Shown here: piece after piece, positions 50,475 through 60,979 of the stretch | Position numbering within the stretch: the stretch's first letter is position 1 | Layout of the letters: each line of letters begins with the position of its first letter | Source of the DNA: Tritrichomonas musculus | Lineage: Eukaryota; Parabasalia; Tritrichomonadida; Tritrichomonadidae | NCBI GenBank assembly: GCA_039105265.1 | Contig: JAPFFF010000002.1 | Location: 6,076,001-6,140,000 of the forward strand | Direction: 5' to 3' | DNA length: 64,000 nt | Program-made: the position numbers and the translations under genes | Notes under the pieces: model-generated | What the model saw: the letters and a program-made list of their open reading frames with translations, nothing else | Databases searched by the model: none | Told to the model about the DNA's origin: nothing

Positions 50475-53400
50475 ATGGACTTCAACAAACTTTCAAGAGA
50501 AGAATTGATAAAACTTGTTCAAACACAGCAAAATCAAATACAGAGATTACAGAGAAGTGGCTTGTCGGGGAAAAAGATGAAAACCAATATAAAATATGCA
50601 AATGTAGATAATGACATAATGAACTTGTCTATAGACTTTTATGAAGAATCAAAGACACAAGCAAGACAAGCATACGAAAAAAGAGTACAAGAAGTGGATG
50701 ATCAAGAGTTATTTCAAAGAGAACTCAAAAGACTCATGTTTATGGCTGCAAAAGAGTTCTCCTTTGACGTCGATATTGGAGACAGTGAGTGCAAGAGACT
50801 CGCATTTACAGAGATGCTTCGACACTGCTATAAGATTCGAAATAAATCAAAAGTTGTCGTCAAAGCATACACACTTGATGGACACGCAAAATGGTTCACT
50901 CTCAGCGACAAACATGACATAGAGAGCACAATAGGTCACATATCAGGCGAATTAGACTTGTCAGAAGAGAAATCAGATACAAACCCAACTGTCAATTTTG
51001 AATTCATTCCAGTCAAATATGATGTACTTTTTCTGAGAAAACAACTAGACGATAAAGGAATTAAGTTCGATGTTATTAAAGAAGATGAAGATGACCATGC
51101 TTTATATCATGAAGAAGTCGAAATCGATCCAGATTATAGATCAACACCAGAAGGCTCATTCTTTCCTTTTATTAATTTATCTAATTTAGATCTCAGTGAA
51201 TTCCAAATATTCTCAAAGATAGATAAGAAAAATTATAAAGACAATTGTTTTGTCTATGCTTTGATTCAGTCAGGAGTGTTCAATGATGAAGAAATAAATC
51301 ACTTGCGATATTATGTTCAAACAAAATCGATACCAAATAACAAAATCAAAGAGATATCAGAAAAATTCAAATGCAGTTTTGTCGTGAAAAGAATCGACGA
51401 AAGGTTTGATATTAAGCATCAAATGCAGATCAAAATAGACACAAGAAAGAAAGGTTATGATCGAACAGTAGAGTTGCTTCTTTATAAAGATCACTACATG
51501 ATATATAGGCCAATCAAATGCACCATCTATTATCTTGAACATGCAAAAGAAATAGACGAAAAGTTCAAAGATGATAAAAACCGCTTCATGATCAAAGGCA
51601 TCAAAGGCGAAAAGATTTTTTATTCAGAAAATGGCACTCTTCCAATGATGATATTCAGAAAAATGTTTGAGCTCAATATGTTCAGAGAGATAAGAAGCTG
51701 CGAATTATCCATATTGAATACAACCGAATACGATGGATTGAATGATTACATTGATCTTGATTATAATGAAGAATTATGCACAAAAATAATAGACTCGAAT
51801 AAAGATAAGAAGAAAGAGAAAGATTGGTCTAGAGTATATTATTCAGATTTTGAAACAGACACTACTGTATCTCCTCATCGTCCTTATTTGAATTGCACAG
51901 TGTATCGTGAAGGCCAAAATATTCACAAAATAAGTTTTGAAGGTGAAAACATTGATCGTCAGCTTCTCAATTATCTATACAATAATTCACTAACTTATTT
52001 TCACAATTTAAAGTACGATGGTTGCTTTTTCATCAATACTCCTGGATGGAAAACACAAATAACTGAAAGAACAGGCACAGTTTTGCAAGTCATTATGCTC
52101 AAGTATGCTTCAAATGGTAAATTAGTGAAAAAGCTTACGTTTCGCAATTCCTATTCAATTATTCCATCGGCTCTCAGGAATTTTGCATCTATGTTTAATT
52201 TAGATGTGCATAAAGAGGTTATGGCATACAAAATATACACTGAAGAAAACATTCAAAAAGCTGTTCTGCCAATCAATGAATTCTATGAGCAGTATAGAAA
52301 AGAGAACGATGGCAAAGATGAAAGCAAACAAATCCTAGAAAATGCCAAAATAAGTGAAGCATACAATGAAAAAAATGATTCAATTAATATTATGAAATAT
52401 GCCAAGTTCTATTGTTTTAAGGATTGTATCGTTCTTATGAAAGGGCTTGAAAAATTTGATAAAGATTTGAAAGAAGTATTCAAACAAACAGGTACAGAAA
52501 TGTTAGGCGTTAATAACTTTATTTCAATCTCATCTATCGGTTATCATTTCGCCAATAAATATGGATGTTTTGACGGTTGTTATCAATTAAGTGGCAAACC
52601 GCAAAACTTTATTCAAAGATGTGTAAGCGGAGGAAGAACAATGACAGCATCAAATCAAAAGCAATATATAGAAGGAAGAATACAAGATTTTGATGCAGTT
52701 AGCCTTTATCCTTCAGCTATGTATGTAATGGATGGTGTTGCTAAAGGAAAACCGAAAATTTTGCCTCAAAATATAGACCATGATCAATTGATGAAATTTG
52801 ACACTTTTTTTATTGAAATCAATATTAATGAAATCAAGTGCAAATCCGATAAGCCATATAAATTCGGGCAAGTCTTTAGACGAAATGATAAGGGCTCAAA
52901 AATATTTGACAATGACCCTGTTAGCAATTTTTATATTGACAAGATTGCACTAATGGATTTAATAGAGTTCTATGATATCAAATACGAAATCATTCGTGGT
53001 TACTATTTTGATGAAGGATTTAATAAGAAGATTAATGAGTTCATTCTTGGATTATTTAATTTAAGACTCAAATATAAGAAAGAGAAGAATCCACTGCAGT
53101 CAACGATCAAATTGCTATTGAATTCAATCTATGGCAAATCAATATTGAAAGCGATGAAAACCGAAACAAAAAGTGTACCCAGAGATGAGCTAATGAAATA
53201 CATTTGGCGCAATTATAACTTTATCACAGAAATCTATGATGAACCGACAATTGATAGATGCTATGTGAAAAAGTTGAAGCCGATCAATGATCATTTCAAT
53301 CTCCCACAATTTGGTGCTAGCGTTCTTTCATGGTCAAAACATTTGATGAATCGTGTTATGGCTAGTGCAGAACAAAATGGGATTGAAATATTCTATCAAG

Positions 53401-53831
53401 ATACCGATAGCATGCACCTATATGAAGATGATGTGAAAAAAGTGGCAGAGATCTTTAAGGAGAAATATAATGCTGAATTAATAGGTGAAAACATGTGTCA
53501 ATTTCATAATGATTTTGACGGTTTTGAGGGTGCAGTAGGCCAAATACATTCACGAAAACTGATCGCATTAGGCAAGAAAAGTTATTTAGATATCTTAGTC
53601 GATGAAGAAGGAAAAGAAGGATATCATATAAGACTCAAGGGCATTCCTCATCAAGTGATCATTAATAAATGTAAACGAATGGGCATCACAATTGAAGAAC
53701 TCTATGAAAAATTGTATGCTGGGGCCAAAATGGAGTTCAATTTATTAGATGGCACAAATGCATTCAGAAAAACTCAAACTTTTCAGCAGACTAATATCAA
53801 AAAGTTTAGCAGGACCCTTAAATTCATTTAG
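50475..53831 (+). CDS. Maverick part: protein-primed DNA polymerase B
   Basis: About 1118 residues. Exonuclease motifs: YYSDFETDTT (about residue 455), TYFHNLKYDGCFF (about 510) and YCFKDCIVL (about 646). Polymerase motifs: A, QDFDAVSLYPSAMY (about 740); B, IKLLLNSIYGKS (about 878); C, FYQDTDSMHLY (about 975); plus KKSYLDILV (about 1035). This is the hallmark replicase of Mavericks; it starts DNA synthesis from a protein bound to the ends. The N-terminal 400 residues include KDNCFVYALIQSGVF and, about 90 residues later, LLLYKDHYMIYRP. This Cys...His spacing recalls OTU-like or papain-like cysteine proteases and may be a second protease; that is inference. Confidence 0.92.
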   Translation: MDFNKLSREELIKLVQTQQNQIQRLQRSGLSGKKMKTNIKYANVDNDIMNLSIDFYEESKTQARQAYEKRVQEVDDQELFQRELKRLMFMAAKEFSFDVDIGDSECKRLAFTEMLRHCYKIRNKSKVVVKAYTLDGHAKWFTLSDKHDIESTIGHISGELDLSEEKSDTNPTVNFEFIPVKYDVLFLRKQLDDKGIKFDVIKEDEDDHALYHEEVEIDPDYRSTPEGSFFPFINLSNLDLSEFQIFSKIDKKNYKDNCFVYALIQSGVFNDEEINHLRYYVQTKSIPNNKIKEISEKFKCSFVVKRIDERFDIKHQMQIKIDTRKKGYDRTVELLLYKDHYMIYRPIKCTIYYLEHAKEIDEKFKDDKNRFMIKGIKGEKIFYSENGTLPMMIFRKMFELNMFREIRSCELSILNTTEYDGLNDYIDLDYNEELCTKIIDSNKDKKKEKDWSRVYYSDFETDTTVSPHRPYLNCTVYREGQNIHKISFEGENIDRQLLNYLYNNSLTYFHNLKYDGCFFINTPGWKTQITERTGTVLQVIMLKYASNGKLVKKLTFRNSYSIIPSALRNFASMFNLDVHKEVMAYKIYTEENIQKAVLPINEFYEQYRKENDGKDESKQILENAKISEAYNEKNDSINIMKYAKFYCFKDCIVLMKGLEKFDKDLKEVFKQTGTEMLGVNNFISISSIGYHFANKYGCFDGCYQLSGKPQNFIQRCVSGGRTMTASNQKQYIEGRIQDFDAVSLYPSAMYVMDGVAKGKPKILPQNIDHDQLMKFDTFFIEININEIKCKSDKPYKFGQVFRRNDKGSKIFDNDPVSNFYIDKIALMDLIEFYDIKYEIIRGYYFDEGFNKKINEFILGLFNLRLKYKKEKNPLQSTIKLLLNSIYGKSILKAMKTETKSVPRDELMKYIWRNYNFITEIYDEPTIDRCYVKKLKPINDHFNLPQFGASVLSWSKHLMNRVMASAEQNGIEIFYQDTDSMHLYEDDVKKVAEIFKEKYNAELIGENMCQFHNDFDGFEGAVGQIHSRKLIALGKKSYLDILVDEEGKEGYHIRLKGIPHQVIINKCKRMGITIEELYEKLYAGAKMEFNLLDGTNAFRKTQTFQQTNIKKFSRTLKFI

Positions 53832-54561
53832 TTAACACATCCTTAACGTCTGCATCTTTAGCTGGCTTTACTTTAATTGAAACAAACAAAGGACTTTTTA
53901 AAGCGATAGGCTGAAATTGGAAATCGACTAAACTTAATTCTAAATATTTTAAACTATCTGTGTTTGTTTTTATTTTTATTGGTTTTCCTTCTTTCTCAAA
54001 GTCATAAATCAGTGGCTTGCCGTCTATAGCCATTGTGTTTATATTTCCTATAACTGAAGGAGTATACTCTTGATCTCCAATAGCTGAATACATCGGATTA
54101 CCTTGTAAAGAGACCAAATAAAGTTTTGTATGAGTTATGATCGGCAAATCTGGCACAATAAAGGGTTCTTTAGGATCAATTGTCAAAGGCAACGGAGTGT
54201 TATATAATCCAGTCAATAATGCAGCTCTGTGAGATATTGATGTAATTGTTGTTTTCAAACTTGCTGTTATCTTAAATGTGCGTTTATTTTTATCATATTC
54301 CCATGCTAATTCACTTTTCTGACTAAAAATTTGTTCAAGTTGTTTGATAGAATAATGATAGGACTCAGAAAATTCAATAGTATGAACGGTTTTGCCAACT
54401 TGATATTTCATATAATCATCTTTTGTGCTTAATAATATGTTTGAATTAGTGTTTATAGAAGACACATAATATTTTACATAGCTGCATTTCCAAGGTATAT
54501 TCATCGTCAAAGACACAGTATGATATTTTTGTGAGTCACGGCTTTGCATAGAAATTAACAT
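53824..54561 (-). CDS. Maverick part: penton (minor capsid) candidate
   Basis: 245 residues. Beta-rich, with MYSAIGDQEYTPSVIGNIN, NTDSLKYLELSLVDFQFQPI and ALKSPLFVSIKVKP near the C-terminus. This strand pattern (sLk.leLsL.D..fqPi.l..pl.v.ikv) is that of Maverick and virophage single jelly-roll penton proteins. Its 3' end overlaps the polymerase 3' end by 8 bp, and its 5' end is 16 bp from the fibre gene start on the other strand, so the two genes share a very short promoter. Confidence 0.6.
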   Translation of the reverse strand: MLISMQSRDSQKYHTVSLTMNIPWKCSYVKYYVSSINTNSNILLSTKDDYMKYQVGKTVHTIEFSESYHYSIKQLEQIFSQKSELAWEYDKNKRTFKITASLKTTITSISHRAALLTGLYNTPLPLTIDPKEPFIVPDLPIITHTKLYLVSLQGNPMYSAIGDQEYTPSVIGNINTMAIDGKPLIYDFEKEGKPIKIKTNTDSLKYLELSLVDFQFQPIALKSPLFVSIKVKPAKDADVKDVLTK

Positions 54562-54577
54562 TTATTTATTATTAAAT

Positions 54578-57500
54578 ATGTCGATTGGTTTATACTCAAT
54601 TCAATCAAGTGAGGCTGAGACATTAAAATCAAATGGAATAGAAATCAAAGTCGGAGAAGATGAGAATGGAAATAAAATTGTTCAAATAGAAGATGAAGAT
54701 GGTTCTTCAGTTTTCTTCAATAACATTTATAATAAAACAGAGATAGATGCTTATATAACCGCAGGTGCAGGTATAAAACCAGGAGATATAAAAAACTTAT
54801 ATAAGGTCAATATTTATCCAACAGGACAAATCAAGGTGAATGGCAAATTGACCAATGCTTTCACCTTAGAACAGCTTTATAAATGTTTGAATGATAATTC
54901 AGATGCTATTCAAAACTCTCTAAATCAATTGAAAATAGACGCAACTTTTGATGTAAACCGTGAAATTTCAGACTTAACATTGAAAGGATTAGATTTTGAT
55001 CTAAAGAATAAATATTATATCTCAACAGAAAACAATTCAATAAAGACATATAATCAATTAATAAGAGTACTCAATCAGTTTATTAAACATTCAAGGGCTA
55101 TGACGGTTATCAGCCCAGATAATAAACTATTGAAAATGCTCCCCCTTAAAAAAGAGGATGGTGCTCAACTTTTGGATTATTGGGAGGATAAACGATGCTA
55201 TTATGAAAAAGAAAAAGTAACCACAATTAATGAGATTATTGAATCATTGAATATCACTCTTGAAAATTTATATAATTGGATGAAAACATTCAATAATTTG
55301 AAAGATTTCGGTTTTGACAGTTCATCAAATATTAAACCAGATGGAAAAGCAAAAGTGATAACGTATGAAGAAACCGAAAAAGAATCAGAACCATGGTATG
55401 GATCATTTTTGACCAAAAATAGAATGAAAACTAAAGAAGAACCTATCACAAATTTTGACCAAATGGTCAATGCAATCAATACAAACACAGAAACAATATC
55501 TCAAATGCATGAAGATATTATGGAAGGCTTAAATAATCAAGAAGTGACAGTATATAATGAAGCCAAAGATGAAATAGAGACAAAAACTTTAAAAACAAAA
55601 ACAGTGAACGATAAAGGTGAAATCGAATATGATAATATAGCCAATGTTTTTGAAAAATTGAAGAAGGCCGATAAACAGAATCAGAATTTTTTCCGTCATA
55701 TCATGGAGAATTTTAATAAAACTGCTTTGAAAAATATATATAATAATTTTAAACAGACTGTGTTTGGTAAAGATGGAGAAACATATCAGAAGACATATAT
55801 AGCACATTTTGATGATGATGTTGCTGGTGATAAACATTTTGCCGTTGTCGAAAATTTTGTCGACTTTTTGAAACAATACTTTTCAAATACAAGCAGTTTT
55901 GAAGACTGGAAAGAATGGATAGGCAAAAATATAAATAAACAGAAGATAAAAGAGATTTTTGATGGAGTAGTTGTTCCAATGATAGATGAAGTCGGAAATG
56001 CAGAAATCAAAGAATACCATTTTGTCACTGACGCAGATCAAATAATTGACCCTGAAGAAGCCGTTGAAGTGGAAAAATTATGGGAATGGCTCAAAGAAAT
56101 AATTCAAAATAAAAAATATACAGCTCCAATACAAACATTTTTATATAACAACTTTTCCAAAGAAAAATTTATTGAAATATTTAACGGTACAGTTCAATTA
56201 ATATGGGATAAATCCACAAAAAAAATTATTCATGCAGTTTATCAATTTGTCAATCATCCAATAGAAACGACGGGTGATATCGTTATTGAAGTGAATAGTG
56301 CTTATGAATTTTTGAAAAAATATTATGAAAACCAAACAGAGCTTATGAAAAGTATCCTTACTGTTATTTTGGTTCTTCTTGGTTCAGGAATTACGGGAAT
56401 GGTAATCACAAGTGCATTCAAAAAGATTCGTGCCAAAAAAATTGAAAATGGACGTTTAGCATTAAGCACGAGCAATTTTGAAGGTGGTCAATTGTTGGAT
56501 ATTAATAATGGCATTATTATTGATGGAAATGGAAATGATAATAATGATGATGATAATAATGATGACGATATGAGAGACCCTAGTTTTCAGGGATGGATCG
56601 ATACAACAAATAGAAATATTCGAAATATTATTCAGCAACATAATGTTTTAGAAGAAAGAGTCTCAAATATAAGAGAATGCAATTGTAATGATAATAATAA
56701 TAATAATAATCAAAGATTTTTTGGCCAAATTTCTCAACAACAACATCTTGACATTCAACAATTAATTCAAAAGCAAAATCATTTAATAATTGATAATAGT
56801 GTCGGCTCTTTTGTTGATGCGATGTTTCAACCAGAAATATATCAAGAAGCAGCAACTCAAGTGAACACAACGATAAAAAGACGACGAAAAAAGAAAGAAA
56901 AAGTGAATGTAATTGACACATCACATGATCGTTCTTTTCGAAGAGATGAAAATTATGTTTTTGACATATTAACTGATCATTGGGTTCTTCATAATAATTC
57001 TAATTTTCAATCTGGTTGGCGAACAAATCTTAATGCACAAAATATGCCACGCAATTTTATCATTGACACTTTTCATGGTGAATGGGTTGCTGTCGGTGCA
57101 GAAAATGGTATTCAAGAATCAAATACAGACTGGAGAACGAATCCTAGTTCAGCATTAGCAACCTTTCTGTTGCCATCTCAAATAAATGATGGTGTTTTTC
57201 GTTGGAGTGATAGATATGATCAATGGATATTTCATGCAAATTATAACTCATATATAAATCAAGATCAAAGTGAAAGATTAGAATGGCAAAGAGATCAAAG
57301 ACAACATTTTGGTGATAATTATGTTTGGAATGTTTTTGATCAAGAATGGCAAGAACATGGACAGAATTTTGAAGCTGGATGGAGAACCAATCATGAATTT
57401 GTTCCTCCTGATAACTATGTATGGGATGATTATTTAGAAGAGTGGGTGATGTTATCATATAGAAATAGAGGTTTTGACAGAAATTGGAGAAATAGCTATT

Positions 57501-60500
57501 CAGAGAGTGTGTCAGTTATGGTTGAATTTTTGAATTCAGGCCGATTTTTAGGAAAAGGCCAAATTGTTCAATATGGAGGTGAATGGGTTTGGCGCCATCA
57601 TGTAGACCCCGTTGATGATATTAAATTATTATCAGATGAAATAGCAGATATTAATATTAATAATAATTTGCCAGCAAATATTTCAGGAGTGAATTCAGTA
57701 AATGAATTATTAGAAAGCTATGATATCAATATTTTGAAAGAAGATGGCCGAACAATTGATGAGAAAAAACCGGTTTTAGGCAATTTCAATATATTAGCAA
57801 ATTTGAATGTAAATGGATTAATAAACGGTGTTGATATTGAAAAATTAGCTACGTCATCAGATAAGACAGATTCACTTTTTAATATAAAATTTGGAGTTCC
57901 AGAATTCAATGTGAAAAATGAAAACGTTGAAGGGGATACAAAAACAATCAATAATGTAAATTATAATATATTGAAAATTAAAATAAACGATGATGATATT
58001 GAACAAAAATTGAAAGCTTTCAATGGGAATATATTCAAAATAATTCTCAGAAAAGATGTTGTTTATGACACAGAAGGACGATATATCAAAGAATTTTTCA
58101 TAAGCGTTCATGATAATCATATTCAATGTCCGATAATAGCTTATGATGAAGAATCGAAAGGATATACAAATAAATGTTCTGAAGATAGCTCTCAATTTTT
58201 CATAGCTTTTGATGAGCGTCTCAATATTGTGCCATATACGTTATGGATGAACGGTGATTTGAGTATAATGAATCAAACAAGTCAAGATTTAATTGAATCG
58301 AATAAACCAGTTTTTAAGTGCAAAATAATTGAAGCAGATAATTCTCTCAAATTACACAAAAGTGACGTTCATTATTTCTATAAGCCTTCAATTATTTCAG
58401 AAGATAATGATTATTATAAAATGATTTTTGAAATACCTTCTGATTATACAATACCTCTCAATTTACAATTTAAATTCAAAGAATATTGTTTTGGAAATGA
58501 ATGGGTCTTAACCTGGGATGGAACAAAATGGATGGGCAATAATATTCAAGCAAGAATCGTTGGGAAAGTTGTGAATAAATTGAATCGAACAAAGATGTCA
58601 GAATCTTCTAGACCAGCAAATTCAGTTTTCATTATGATCAAGAAAACTGAAGCAAATGAAAAATTAATCCCAAAAAGTGAGTCATCACCAGAAAGTTTAA
58701 TTCATGGACTTTTTCAAAATACATCTAAAAAATTTGAATTAATTAAGAAAGATGGCACAAAAATTGAACCAAAAAGTTTATATTGGTTTCTTGATGATTC
58801 AGAAATAGTTAATGATGAAAGATATCCAGATTATTCAATTGGTAAACTAAATATAATTTGTGATGATTATCCGAATAATAATTTCAAAATTGAAGAGATT
58901 GATGAAATCCATTTAAATATTGAAACACCTGGTTATCCACAATTTACTGTTGCTTATACATTTAAAGCAAATGGTGTTTTTGTTAATTCAGTCAATAAAA
59001 AAGGACATTTTGGTCTTATTCCTCTGAAAGATACAATTGAAAGCCTTGAATTACATTTAGAAGATAGTTTAATTGATGACAATAACAGAAATATTGAATT
59101 ATATCTCAGAAAAGATATTATTAATTCAATAGAAGAAGTCAATTGGGATTCAAAAACAAATGCTTTTGCTTATATTATTAAATCTCAATTCTATGATGTT
59201 AGTCCAAACCCAAATGCAGCAACTACTTTGTATACAGATTATAATATCACTTCATCAAAAATAATAACTGCCGATAACATCACGACGATGAGAAGTGATT
59301 TAAATGTTTTGACAAATAATTTTGATGTTGTTTCATATGATGTTCAAGCTATTTCAAATAAGGTTGATGTTTTGAATTCAGAAATGGTCGCTATTAATTT
59401 AAAAACACAAAATTTAGAATATGATGAAAAAAATACACGAATGATTTCTTATGTTGCATTAGCTTTTGGTATAGCAGGGACAGTTGGAAGTGCCATATCT
59501 ATCGGAATGTCAATTAACCCTAACTTCATCAAATTTCCCACTAAAACTGTTTCCAATGCAGGCCAAACAACAACCAGAGGCGGTGGAATTTTGCAAAGAA
59601 TTCAGAACTTTTTTAGAGAATGGTGGTATAGAAGAGCCGGCTATCGTAATCTTGGTGATATGGAATTGTTTGATAACCCAGGGATTACTCGTTCAATACA
59701 ATCAACAACTGATTTAACACCACTTTTTGAATGGTGCGATAAAGAATATGAACCATTACCTGATGAAACATTTGATGATGATTTTGATGACCCTACGAAA
59801 GCAGTTTTATCCATAAGAGCAACAGAAGAAATGTGTAATCAATTCAGAGATAGTTTGAAGAGACCTTTCAAATTATTGGCCTCAAAGGTCGAAGAGATTG
59901 AGAGTAGTGATTTTATTTCAAAAAGTGATTTGAAAAGAGACGATACAATTGACATTAATGGCAAATTAATTGATGGCAAAATACATTTAGAAGCTGAGGA
60001 TACAATAAGTGAAGGAATTATCAAAGTCAGGATTATGATCATGAAAGTAAGCGAATATAATGATATAGACTATGAAGAGAATTATCCAATAATTCATATA
60101 TCAAATGGAGAGATATCGAACTATGAGGGCACAGAGAACTTTCCAACTGCATCTCTCCAAGACAAAACTATAATTATTGATAACCCAAAGAGACATAGAA
60201 TTAGTGCAATCAGCATCAAAGAGAACACAGCGATAAGAAGTATGAAATATTCTGTAAATGATATAGCATATATGAGTGACATTGATGCGCTTAATAAAAA
60301 GATTGATCAAATAGAAGAAAACTCACATACAAACGATGAAAACATAGCAAAAATAATGAATACTTATCCTACTGTTGATGAAACAAATGAGGCTTTAGAT
60401 GTGCTCAAAGGCAGAATTGAAACATTAGAGGCTGAAAATACCACATTAAAGGCTACGATAGCCGCTTTTGAAGCTAGAATTTATGCGCTTGAACCACATG

Positions 60501-60865
60501 GGCCAACTTTGCCTGATTTCTATCAAGGGTTTACATATCATGAAGTTGGTGAAAATGATTTTATAGATATTATTGAGAGAGGAGGGGGTGTCCTTTATTT
60601 CGATATATGTTTTGTTACGTATAATGATGATACAGAATATGTTGGAGTATTTACTGATAATAATGATGTCAAACACTATGTCAGATTCAAATATGATGTA
60701 GAGACTGAGGAATGTTTTTATTATATTGATGAATTAAATGGAAATACAGAACCCTTAACTCAAGATTCAAATGGTTATTGTAAAGTTCCAGATGAACTAC
60801 AGGATTCATTTGGTTCATCATTATATCATCGTCAAACATATCTTGAAGTTTATTCAAAACCATAA
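54578..60865 (+). CDS. Maverick part: giant fibre-like protein, 2095 residues
   Basis: The largest gene of the element. Residues about 1-580 are helical and include many NxNTETISQMHED-like coiled stretches. A hydrophobic helix (SILTVILVLLGSGITGMVIT) lies at about 590-612. Residues about 785-980 hold about five repeats of a Trp-rich unit, as in DNYVWNVFDQEWQEHG...FEAGWRTN. Long beta-rich regions follow, then a second hydrophobic helix (YVALAFGIAGTVGSAISIGM, about 1625), and a C-terminal coiled coil (TVDETNEALDVLKGRIETLE) leading to a compact tip that ends YLEVYSKP. This layout suggests a surface fibre or a membrane-anchored fusion or attachment protein; that is inference. A fossil of a related gene lies at 12170-12740, and the tips differ. 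Confidence 0.65.
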   Translation: MSIGLYSIQSSEAETLKSNGIEIKVGEDENGNKIVQIEDEDGSSVFFNNIYNKTEIDAYITAGAGIKPGDIKNLYKVNIYPTGQIKVNGKLTNAFTLEQLYKCLNDNSDAIQNSLNQLKIDATFDVNREISDLTLKGLDFDLKNKYYISTENNSIKTYNQLIRVLNQFIKHSRAMTVISPDNKLLKMLPLKKEDGAQLLDYWEDKRCYYEKEKVTTINEIIESLNITLENLYNWMKTFNNLKDFGFDSSSNIKPDGKAKVITYEETEKESEPWYGSFLTKNRMKTKEEPITNFDQMVNAINTNTETISQMHEDIMEGLNNQEVTVYNEAKDEIETKTLKTKTVNDKGEIEYDNIANVFEKLKKADKQNQNFFRHIMENFNKTALKNIYNNFKQTVFGKDGETYQKTYIAHFDDDVAGDKHFAVVENFVDFLKQYFSNTSSFEDWKEWIGKNINKQKIKEIFDGVVVPMIDEVGNAEIKEYHFVTDADQIIDPEEAVEVEKLWEWLKEIIQNKKYTAPIQTFLYNNFSKEKFIEIFNGTVQLIWDKSTKKIIHAVYQFVNHPIETTGDIVIEVNSAYEFLKKYYENQTELMKSILTVILVLLGSGITGMVITSAFKKIRAKKIENGRLALSTSNFEGGQLLDINNGIIIDGNGNDNNDDDNNDDDMRDPSFQGWIDTTNRNIRNIIQQHNVLEERVSNIRECNCNDNNNNNNQRFFGQISQQQHLDIQQLIQKQNHLIIDNSVGSFVDAMFQPEIYQEAATQVNTTIKRRRKKKEKVNVIDTSHDRSFRRDENYVFDILTDHWVLHNNSNFQSGWRTNLNAQNMPRNFIIDTFHGEWVAVGAENGIQESNTDWRTNPSSALATFLLPSQINDGVFRWSDRYDQWIFHANYNSYINQDQSERLEWQRDQRQHFGDNYVWNVFDQEWQEHGQNFEAGWRTNHEFVPPDNYVWDDYLEEWVMLSYRNRGFDRNWRNSYSESVSVMVEFLNSGRFLGKGQIVQYGGEWVWRHHVDPVDDIKLLSDEIADININNNLPANISGVNSVNELLESYDINILKEDGRTIDEKKPVLGNFNILANLNVNGLINGVDIEKLATSSDKTDSLFNIKFGVPEFNVKNENVEGDTKTINNVNYNILKIKINDDDIEQKLKAFNGNIFKIILRKDVVYDTEGRYIKEFFISVHDNHIQCPIIAYDEESKGYTNKCSEDSSQFFIAFDERLNIVPYTLWMNGDLSIMNQTSQDLIESNKPVFKCKIIEADNSLKLHKSDVHYFYKPSIISEDNDYYKMIFEIPSDYTIPLNLQFKFKEYCFGNEWVLTWDGTKWMGNNIQARIVGKVVNKLNRTKMSESSRPANSVFIMIKKTEANEKLIPKSESSPESLIHGLFQNTSKKFELIKKDGTKIEPKSLYWFLDDSEIVNDERYPDYSIGKLNIICDDYPNNNFKIEEIDEIHLNIETPGYPQFTVAYTFKANGVFVNSVNKKGHFGLIPLKDTIESLELHLEDSLIDDNNRNIELYLRKDIINSIEEVNWDSKTNAFAYIIKSQFYDVSPNPNAATTLYTDYNITSSKIITADNITTMRSDLNVLTNNFDVVSYDVQAISNKVDVLNSEMVAINLKTQNLEYDEKNTRMISYVALAFGIAGTVGSAISIGMSINPNFIKFPTKTVSNAGQTTTRGGGILQRIQNFFREWWYRRAGYRNLGDMELFDNPGITRSIQSTTDLTPLFEWCDKEYEPLPDETFDDDFDDPTKAVLSIRATEEMCNQFRDSLKRPFKLLASKVEEIESSDFISKSDLKRDDTIDINGKLIDGKIHLEAEDTISEGIIKVRIMIMKVSEYNDIDYEENYPIIHISNGEISNYEGTENFPTASLQDKTIIIDNPKRHRISAISIKENTAIRSMKYSVNDIAYMSDIDALNKKIDQIEENSHTNDENIAKIMNTYPTVDETNEALDVLKGRIETLEAENTTLKATIAAFEARIYALEPHGPTLPDFYQGFTYHEVGENDFIDIIERGGGVLYFDICFVTYNDDTEYVGVFTDNNDVKHYVRFKYDVETEECFYYIDELNGNTEPLTQDSNGYCKVPDELQDSFGSSLYHRQTYLEVYSKP

Positions 60866-60909
60866 ATGTTAACTAATTCTATTTATTTTTTTGCTTAAAC
60901 CTATCCCTA

Positions 60910-60974
60910 GTGAAATCATCGGCGCAGTTAGGTCTGGGCGACCGTTAAGGGCGCACAGCCTAACGTATACTACT
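60910..60974. repeat. Maverick right terminal inverted repeat
   Basis: Exact inverse of 35453-35517. It begins 45 bases after the fibre gene stop. Confidence 0.95.
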
Positions 60975-60979
60975 GTAAA

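Larger units (their letters stand above)
35453..60974. mobile_element. Maverick/Polinton, about 25.5 kb, looks whole
   Basis: Terminal inverted repeats of 65 bp (35453-35517 and 60910-60974), starting AGTAGTATACGTTAGGCTGT, are identical. The flanks carry GTAAA on both sides (35448-35452 and 60975-60979), fitting the 5-6 bp duplication of this class, and the 5'-AG tip is also typical. Inside are a protein-primed DNA polymerase B, retrovirus-like integrase, packaging ATPase, Ulp1-like protease, capsid candidates and about a dozen other genes. No breaks are evident in the main genes. Identical ends and intact genes suggest a young insertion. Mavericks are abundant in Trichomonas vaginalis, so the host assignment is consistent. 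Genes lie on both strands with gaps of only 16-50 bp at several divergent starts. Confidence 0.95.
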
